From Acrocarpospora catenulata (GTDB taxonomy: Bacteria > Actinomycetota > Actinomycetes > Streptosporangiales > Streptosporangiaceae), in the NCBI RefSeq assembly GCF_018476525.1, contig NZ_JAHCST010000080.1, forward strand, positions 1 to 37,479: a stretch of 37,479 nt of DNA, given 5' to 3'. Position 1 is the first letter of the stretch. Every line of letters starts with the position of its first letter. Made by a program: the position numbers and the translations under genes. This document shows positions 32,619 to 37,479 of this stretch, in pieces. The notes under the pieces were generated by a model, which did not search any database, had not been told where the DNA came from, and saw only the letters and a program-made list of their open reading frames with translations.

Positions 32619-33194
32619 CTGTCCATCACCCCCGTATGCCTGTCCCGTCTTGCCCGTCTCTCCCTGAGCGGCGTCGCCCTCACCGCCTCGATCGGCGCCT
32701 TCGCGACCCAGGCCGTGGCGGCTGAGACGACGACAGTCACCCGAGTGGCGACCCCCAAAACCACCGTCAAGAGCGCTTCCGGCTCGAAAACGATCGTGAA
32801 ACGTTCCATCAAGGGCAAGGCCGCACGCCAGCGTGCCAAAGCCCAGCGCGCGGTCGAGGTGGCCAAGCAGCAGATCGGCGATCCGTACCGGTGGGGCGCC
32901 ACCGGACCCGGCGCGTTCGACTGCTCGGGGCTCGCCGTGTACGCCTGGCGCAAGGCCGGTGTGAAGTTGCCCCGCACCACGTACGCCCAGCGCCGCGCGG
33001 TGAAGAAGAAGATCTCCTGGCGGAACCTCCAGCCGGGTGACCTGATCTTCACCAGCGGCGGTGGTCACGTGGGGATCTACGTCGGCAAGGGCCGCATGGT
33101 GCACTCCCCGCACAGCGGGGCCAGGGTCCGCATCGACAAGCTCAACTCCTACCGCAAGCGCACCTTCGTGGGCGCGGTCCGCCCAGGCGCATAA
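32619..33194 (+). CDS. Secreted NlpC/P60 endopeptidase under riboswitch control, probable CTG start
   Basis: The protein has 191 residues if started at CTG 32619, 5 nt after AGGAG (32609-32613). Between the upstream stop at 32580 and a GTG at 32715 the frame has no ATG, GTG or TTG. The intervening codons nevertheless spell a good signal peptide (LSRLARLSLSGVALTASIGAFATQAVAA, cleaved before ETTT). From GTG 32715 the product (159 residues) would lack most of it. The NlpC/P60 domain has Cys102 (FDCSGLAVYAW), His150 (GHVGIYVGKG) and VHSPHSG. It is a wall peptidase regulated by c-di-AMP through the leader. It ends in a strong terminator. Confidence 0.88.
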   Translation: MSITPVCLSRLARLSLSGVALTASIGAFATQAVAAETTTVTRVATPKTTVKSASGSKTIVKRSIKGKAARQRAKAQRAVEVAKQQIGDPYRWGATGPGAFDCSGLAVYAWRKAGVKLPRTTYAQRRAVKKKISWRNLQPGDLIFTSGGGHVGIYVGKGRMVHSPHSGARVRIDKLNSYRKRTFVGAVRPGA

Positions 33195-33209
33195 CCCGCA
33201 CAACCCTCG

Positions 33210-33243
33210 AACCGGTCCCGCCCGCCCCTGGGCGGGACCGGTT
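33210..33243 (+). terminator. Intrinsic terminator after the second NlpC/P60 gene
   Basis: A stem of 14 bp (33210-33223 with 33230-33243) encloses a 6-nt loop and is followed by TTTCC, 16 nt after the stop codon. Confidence 0.9.
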
Positions 33244-33294
33244 TTCCACAGGCCAGGCTCGCGGGAGCGAGTTTGGTCGGGGAGCGCGCATACG

Positions 33295-34125
33295 ATGCGA
33301 CGCATGCGTGTTCAGGTGGCCGTGGCGCTTCTGGTGGCCGTGATGTCGGTGGCGGCGCCGGCGTCCGCGGGGCCTGACCGGTTGCTGTCGGACACCCGGC
33401 ATCTCGCCCGGGAGCATCCGGAGATCTGGACCGGGGCCACGATCGCGCGGGGGGACCAGGCGATGCTCGTGGTCGCGCAGGGGGCGCCCGCGGGCACGGT
33501 CACGCTGCGGGAGATCGAGAAGGCGCAGCGGGCGGTGGCCGCGGTGTGGGGGCCCGTCCAGGTGGTCGTGCTGGTGCCCGCGTCAACCGTGCAGGCGGCG
33601 GTGCTGGCGGCGCCGGCGGCCGTGGAGGGCATGGCCGCGCTGGCCGACATCGATCACGTGATCATCGAGCCGACGGGCTTCGCGCGGCTCTCCCCGGTCG
33701 GCCGCCAGGTGGTGCTGACCCACGAGCTCACCCATGTCGCCACGGGCGCGGCCGGGAGCGCGGACATGGCGATGTGGCTGGTGGAGGGCTTCGCGGACTA
33801 TGTCGGGTACCTCCACAGCGGCCTGACGGTCCCCACCATCGCCGCCGAACTCGCCGAAGAGGTCGAGTCCGGAAATATCCCCACCGAACTCCCCGACCGC
33901 ACCGACTTCCACGCCGGTTCGCCACGGCTCCCGCAGGCGTACGAGGAAGCCTGGCTGGCCTGCCGCTACATAGCCGAACACTACGGCCAGGACCGCCTGG
34001 TCACCCTCTACCGCCAGGCCCGCCGGTTAGGCACGGAAGCCGCGCTCCGCGACATCCTCGGCCGCACGACCACCGAACTGACCCAGGCCTGGCGCGCCTA
34101 CCTGGCACAACAACTGCGACCCTAG
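33295..34125 (+). CDS. Secreted HEXXH (gluzincin-like) metallopeptidase
   Basis: The protein has 276 residues from the ATG at 33295 (GGGGAG about 11 nt upstream); the ATG at 33304 is an alternative. Signal peptide QVAVALLVAVMSVAAPASA. The zinc motif is HELTH (His143, Glu144, His147), with a downstream WLVEGFADYVGY in which Glu164 is the likely third ligand, as in gluzincins (peptidase MA-like group). The N-terminal half (40-120) has a cystatin-like alternation. The C-terminal helix reads TTTELTQAWRAYLAQ. The substrate is unknown; it acts outside the membrane. Confidence 0.88.
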   Translation: MRRMRVQVAVALLVAVMSVAAPASAGPDRLLSDTRHLAREHPEIWTGATIARGDQAMLVVAQGAPAGTVTLREIEKAQRAVAAVWGPVQVVVLVPASTVQAAVLAAPAAVEGMAALADIDHVIIEPTGFARLSPVGRQVVLTHELTHVATGAAGSADMAMWLVEGFADYVGYLHSGLTVPTIAAELAEEVESGNIPTELPDRTDFHAGSPRLPQAYEEAWLACRYIAEHYGQDRLVTLYRQARRLGTEAALRDILGRTTTELTQAWRAYLAQQLRP

Positions 34126-34230
34126 CCCGGGGGGCATGAAATCCAGGTGATCGACTCCGGCCAGGGCCTGGCGTGCGTGCGGACACCAAGAGCTGTGATA
34201 CGAAAGGCTAGCTGGACGGGGAGGTGACCA

Positions 34231-35472
34231 GTGGAACGGTCGGGGACGCGGGGGGCCGCGCTGGCGCTGCTTGGGCTGGGGGTGCTGCTGGTCGGTGTGG
34301 TCGCGCTCACCACCCCCTGGCGGGCGCTACCCGACACGAGCGGCGCGGAACGCGAGTTCACCCCCGAGCAGATCGCGCGGTCGCAGGCGTTCGACGCGGC
34401 CACCAACCTGCCCTCCTACCTCTCGCTCGGCCTGACCCTGCTGGTCGCGGGTGTGCTGGTGCTCACGCCGATCGGCGCCCGGCTGCTGGCCCACCTGAAA
34501 GGCCCCTGGTGGCTGCGCACCCTGCTGGGCGTGCTCGGCGTCTACGCGGTGTCGCTGATACTCCGCTGGCCCATCGGCATGTGGGTGGAGACCGTGCTCC
34601 GCGAGTACGGGCTGTCCACCCAGCACTGGCCGGACTGGTCGGCCGACCGGCTCAAGAACTTCGGCCTCCAGGTCGCGATCTCCGCGGTGACCGTCCTGGT
34701 CGTGGTCGCGCTGGCCCGCCGCTGGCCACGGCGGTGGTGGATCCCGGCCTCTGCGGGCGCGTTCCTGCTGACCCTGGGACTCTCCTTCGCCTACCCCGTC
34801 CTGGTGGAGCCGGTGTTCAACGACTTCACGCCGCTCCCGTCCGGACAGCTCAGGACCGACCTGCTGGCGATGGCAGAACGGGACGGCGTCCCGGTCACGG
34901 ATGTGCTGGTGGCCGACGCCTCCCGGCGGACCACCGCGCTCAACGCGTACGTGTCGGGCTTCGGGGCGACGCGCAGGATCGTGGTCTACGACAACCTGCT
35001 GCAGGGTCCGGAGAAGGAGACCGAGCTGATCGTGGCGCACGAGCTCGGCCACGCCAAGCAGAACGACGTGCTGCACGGCACGCTGGTCGGCGCGCTCGGG
35101 GCCGCGTTCGGCACCTGTCTGCTCTTCCTGGCGGCGGAGAAGCTCCGCCGCCGCGCGGGGGTGCCCGCGCTCGGGGATCCGCGCGCGGTCGGCCTGCTGG
35201 TCGGGCTGATCTCCCTCGGCACCCTGCTGTCCGGTCCGGTGCAGAACCTGGTCAGCCGCCACATCGAGGCCCGCGCCGACGCGCACGCCCTGGACCTCAC
35301 CCGAGACCCGGCCGCCTTCACCGCCATGCAGACCCGCCTGGCCACCAGGAACCTCTCCGACCTGTCCCCGGACGTCTTCGAGTACGTGCTGTACGCCTCG
35401 CACCCGACCGCGCCGCAGCGTATCGCGATGGCCCGCGACTGGGCCCGCTCGAACGGCCTCGTCGAGCCGTGA
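34231..35472 (+). CDS. M48 family membrane metalloprotease (Ste24/CAAX-like)
   Basis: The protein has 413 residues from a GTG with GGGGAGG upstream. Multiple TM helices lie at about 8-28, 65-88, 97-118, 148-165 and 170-188, with another pair near 285-300 and 320-340. The zinc site is HELGH (His270, Glu271, His274), with Glu346 in IEARADAHALDLT. The layout (several N-terminal helices, FNDFTPL motif, HELGHAKQND, C-terminal catalytic body) follows the Ste24 protease group. A role in membrane protein or lipid-modified protein turnover is inferred. Its stop overlaps the glycosyltransferase start by 4 nt, indicating coupling. Confidence 0.94.
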   Translation: MERSGTRGAALALLGLGVLLVGVVALTTPWRALPDTSGAEREFTPEQIARSQAFDAATNLPSYLSLGLTLLVAGVLVLTPIGARLLAHLKGPWWLRTLLGVLGVYAVSLILRWPIGMWVETVLREYGLSTQHWPDWSADRLKNFGLQVAISAVTVLVVVALARRWPRRWWIPASAGAFLLTLGLSFAYPVLVEPVFNDFTPLPSGQLRTDLLAMAERDGVPVTDVLVADASRRTTALNAYVSGFGATRRIVVYDNLLQGPEKETELIVAHELGHAKQNDVLHGTLVGALGAAFGTCLLFLAAEKLRRRAGVPALGDPRAVGLLVGLISLGTLLSGPVQNLVSRHIEARADAHALDLTRDPAAFTAMQTRLATRNLSDLSPDVFEYVLYASHPTAPQRIAMARDWARSNGLVEP

Positions 35473-36620
35473 CCCGCCCGGGCCGGACGCTGATCGTCAG
35501 TAACGACTTCCCGCCCCGGCCGGGTGGCATCCAGTCGTTCGTGCACGCGCTGGCCAGCCGCCGGCCGCCCGGTTCCGTGGTGGTGTACGCGCCCCGGTGG
35601 GCGGGGTGTGCGGAGTTCGACAGGCGGCAGCCGTACCAGGTGGTCCGGCATCCTGGGACGCTGATGTTGCCGACCAGGGATGTGGCGCGGCGGGCGGCGG
35701 AGCTGGTGGAGCCCGGGGGGAGCGTGGTGTTCGGGGCGGCGGCCCCGCTCGGGCTGCTGGCCCCGGCGTTGCGGGCGGCGGGCGCGGAGCGGGTAGTGAT
35801 GCTCACCCACGGGCACGAGGCGTCCTGGGCCCGGCTGCCGATCGCCCGCGACCTGCTCCGGCGTATCGGCGGCCACGCCGATGTGGTCACCTATCTGGGG
35901 GGTTACACCCGCTCGCATCTGGTCACCCAGATTTCCGAGGCCAAGCTGGTACGGCTGGCGCCGGGCGTGGACACCACGCTCTTCCGGCCGGGGGCCGGGG
36001 GCGCGGAGGTTCGGGCGGCGCTGGGGCTCACCGGGCGGCCGGTGGTGGTCTGCGTGTCCCGGCTGGTGGCGCGGAAGGGCCAGGACATGCTGATCAGGGC
36101 CTGGCCTCGGGTGCTGGCCAAGGTTCCGGACGCGGTGTTACTGCTGGTCGGCGGGGGGCCCGCGCGCCGGTCCCTGGAGCGTGCCGCCGCCGTTTACGGC
36201 AAGAGCGTGGTGTTCACCGGTTCTGTGCCATGGTCGGCCCTGCCCGCGCACTACGACGCGGGCGACGTGTTCGCCATGCCCTGCCGTACCCGGCTGAACG
36301 GGATCGACGTGGAAGGGCTGGGCATCGTCTACCTGGAGGCGTCCGCCAGCGGTCTGCCCGTCGTGGCCGGCTCCTCCGGTGGGGCCCCGGATGCCGTCCG
36401 GCACGGCGAGACCGGCCTGATCGTGGACGGCACCGCGCCGCAGCGGATCGCCGGCGCGCTGGTGGAACTGCTCACCGACCCGGCTCGTGCCCGCGCGATG
36501 GGCGAGCGAGGCCGTGCCTGGATCGAACGCGAATGGACCTGGGACCTGGTCGCCGACCGTTTCGCCGACCTCCTCCACCGAAAGCCGGCCCCGGCTCCGG
36601 AAGAGCGCTCGGCCCCCTGA
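35469..36620 (+). CDS. GT4 glycosyltransferase, PimB-like mannosyltransferase
   Basis: The protein has 383 residues from a GTG at 35469. It has the GT-B fold. The N-terminal domain begins TLIVSNDFPPRPGGIQSFVHALA, with the substrate-side Gly-rich loop, and has LTHGHEASWARLP. The C-terminal nucleotide-sugar domain has CVSRLVARKGQDMLIRAWP and GLGIVYLEASASGLPVVAG, with the E-x7-E motif. The pattern and locus match Rv2188c/PimB', which adds the second mannose to phosphatidylinositol monomannoside at the cytoplasmic membrane face. Substrate identity in this organism is inference from synteny and similarity. Confidence 0.9.
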   Translation: MTRPGRTLIVSNDFPPRPGGIQSFVHALASRRPPGSVVVYAPRWAGCAEFDRRQPYQVVRHPGTLMLPTRDVARRAAELVEPGGSVVFGAAAPLGLLAPALRAAGAERVVMLTHGHEASWARLPIARDLLRRIGGHADVVTYLGGYTRSHLVTQISEAKLVRLAPGVDTTLFRPGAGGAEVRAALGLTGRPVVVCVSRLVARKGQDMLIRAWPRVLAKVPDAVLLLVGGGPARRSLERAAAVYGKSVVFTGSVPWSALPAHYDAGDVFAMPCRTRLNGIDVEGLGIVYLEASASGLPVVAGSSGGAPDAVRHGETGLIVDGTAPQRIAGALVELLTDPARARAMGERGRAWIEREWTWDLVADRFADLLHRKPAPAPEERSAP

Positions 36621-36671
36621 AGAACTCGTCGCCGGAGGGTAGGGAATGGTCGAGGGGAGAGGTGAGCGGCC

Positions 36672-37382
36672 ATGGGAGAGTTCCGGCCCGCCGAGATCCA
36701 GGTACTGACCTGCGACGTCTTCGGCACCACGGTTGACTGGCACACCGGCGTGACCCGGCAGGTCGCCGCCATCCTCGGCGAGGACGTCGACGCGGTGCGG
36801 TTCGCGGGGGAGTGGCGCGATCGCTACCTGCCGTCGATGGCGCGGGTGCGCGAGGGCGGGCGCCCCTTCGTGTATCTCGACACGCTGCACCGGGAGACGC
36901 TCGACGAGGTGCTGGAACTGCACGGTGTCGACGCCGACGAGGAGACCCGGCGCCGCCTGGTGCGGGTCTGGCACCGGCTGCCCGCGTGGGAGGACAGCGT
37001 CCGGGGTCTCGCCCGGCTGCGTGAGCGCTTCGTCGTGGCGGCGCTGTCGAACGGCGGCTTCGCCCTGATGACCCATCTCGTCAAGGCCGCGGGGCTGCCG
37101 TTCGACTGCGTCCTCAGCGCGGAGCTGGCCGGGACGTACAAGCCGGACCCGCGCGTCTACCAGATGGCGACCCGGCTGCTCGACGTCGATCCCGGGCAGG
37201 TGCTCATGGTCGCCGCGCACGGCTGGGATCTCGACGGGGCCCGCGCGGCGGGCCTGCGGACCGCGTTCATCGAGCGCCCGGCGGAGAAGGGCCCCGGCCG
37301 CGCCGCCGACCGCGCCGAGAACGTTGAGAGCGATCTGTCGGTCTCCAGCTACGTCGAACTCGCCGATGCCCTCCGCTGTTGA
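36672..37382 (+). CDS. Type II haloacid-dehalogenase-like HAD hydrolase
   Basis: The protein has 236 residues; the ATG at 36672 has GAGAGGTGAG upstream. HAD motif I is CDVFGTTVDW with nucleophile Asp15. Motif II is in VAALSNGGF and motif III Lys in GTYKPDPRVY. Motif IV is MVAAHGWDLDGARAAG. This is the L-2-haloacid dehalogenase (type II) pattern, including FGTTVDW and AAHxWDLxGA. Many such actinobacterial proteins are generic phosphatases or dehalogenases, so the substrate is not assigned. It follows the glycosyltransferase by 51 nt on the same strand. Confidence 0.93.
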   Translation: MGEFRPAEIQVLTCDVFGTTVDWHTGVTRQVAAILGEDVDAVRFAGEWRDRYLPSMARVREGGRPFVYLDTLHRETLDEVLELHGVDADEETRRRLVRVWHRLPAWEDSVRGLARLRERFVVAALSNGGFALMTHLVKAAGLPFDCVLSAELAGTYKPDPRVYQMATRLLDVDPGQVLMVAAHGWDLDGARAAGLRTAFIERPAEKGPGRAADRAENVESDLSVSSYVELADALRC

Positions 37383-37479
37383 TCGGGTCGCGGCCAGGCG
37401 CCGTGGGTCATGCCGGAGCGGCCGGTTGTCGATCTCGCAGTGGGCGATTGGTTACCGTGAGTGTCCCACCCACCCACCC
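37383..37479. other. Right-edge intergenic sequence
   Basis: The last 97 bp hold no complete gene. A GTG at 37457 opens a frame running off the edge (GTGAGTGTCCCACCCACCC), but without a ribosome site or more sequence it cannot be called. Confidence 0.4.

Noticed and set aside
34224-35468. Extended 798-codon frame ahead of the glycosyltransferase
   Set aside because: Its first 415 codons are the wrong frame of the M48 protease gene; the glycosyltransferase starts at the GTG at 35469.
1-37479. tRNA or rRNA genes, insertion sequences, prophage or restriction/defence systems
   Set aside because: No cloverleaf-like sequence, transposase motif, terminal repeats, integrase or defence-type protein was seen on either strand.

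Overview
The window is high-GC (roughly 70%) DNA dense with genes and carries actinobacterial hallmarks: a QcrCAB/CtaCDEF supercomplex with a diheme QcrC, two maleylpyruvate-isomerase-family (mycothiol-type) proteins, a PspA/PspAA/HtpX/PspAB cluster, a PimB-like mannosyltransferase, a DUF3043 protein and many GTG starts. A member of Streptosporangiales or a near relative is my inference, based on the protein style rather than on any search. No tRNA, rRNA, CRISPR array or insertion sequence was recognised.

Left part (1-8226). A secreted SCO2322-type protein with a 39-bp tandem repeat runs off the left edge on the minus strand. It is followed by a conserved 68-residue protein, a strong bidirectional terminator, an aldo/keto reductase and a DUF3043 membrane protein. 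Next comes the envelope-stress operon pspA-pspAA-htpX-pspAB, then a maleylpyruvate-isomerase-fold protein, a SIMPL-domain secreted protein and quinolinate synthase NadA on the minus strand.

Central respiratory block (8433-22246). ErpA and an adenosine-kinase-like PfkB enzyme are followed by a CBS-domain protein and a TusA/cysteine desulfurase pair on the minus strand. Then come ctaC-ctaD-ctaF on the plus strand, an L,D-transpeptidase lipoprotein, and ctaE-qcrC-qcrA-qcrB on the minus strand. A degenerate receiver-domain protein and trpD close the block. Together ctaCDEF and qcrCAB encode the bc1-aa3 supercomplex. ErpA and the desulfurase/TusA pair are plausible suppliers of Fe-S or sulfur chemistry (inference). 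The gene content and order resemble the Mycobacterium tuberculosis Rv2188c-Rv2204c neighbourhood.

Accessory insert (22239-26632). This holds a degenerate orphan histidine-kinase-like protein, an unknown one-TM protein, a TetR regulator with a likely operator, a second maleylpyruvate-isomerase-family protein, an HSL-type esterase and a stand-alone Lrp/AsnC ligand-binding domain.

Right part (26672-37479). This holds a DEDDh exonuclease/GIY-YIG fusion, a GNAT acetyltransferase, a gene-free stretch with a strong hairpin, a coiled-coil NYN-domain protein and two NlpC/P60 cell-wall hydrolases. Between the hydrolases lies a frameshifted, truncated P450 relic. The second hydrolase follows a c-di-AMP (ydaO/yuaA-type) riboswitch and appears to use a CTG start. 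The window ends with a secreted HEXXH protein, an M48 protease overlapping a PimB-like glycosyltransferase, and a type II haloacid-dehalogenase-like protein.
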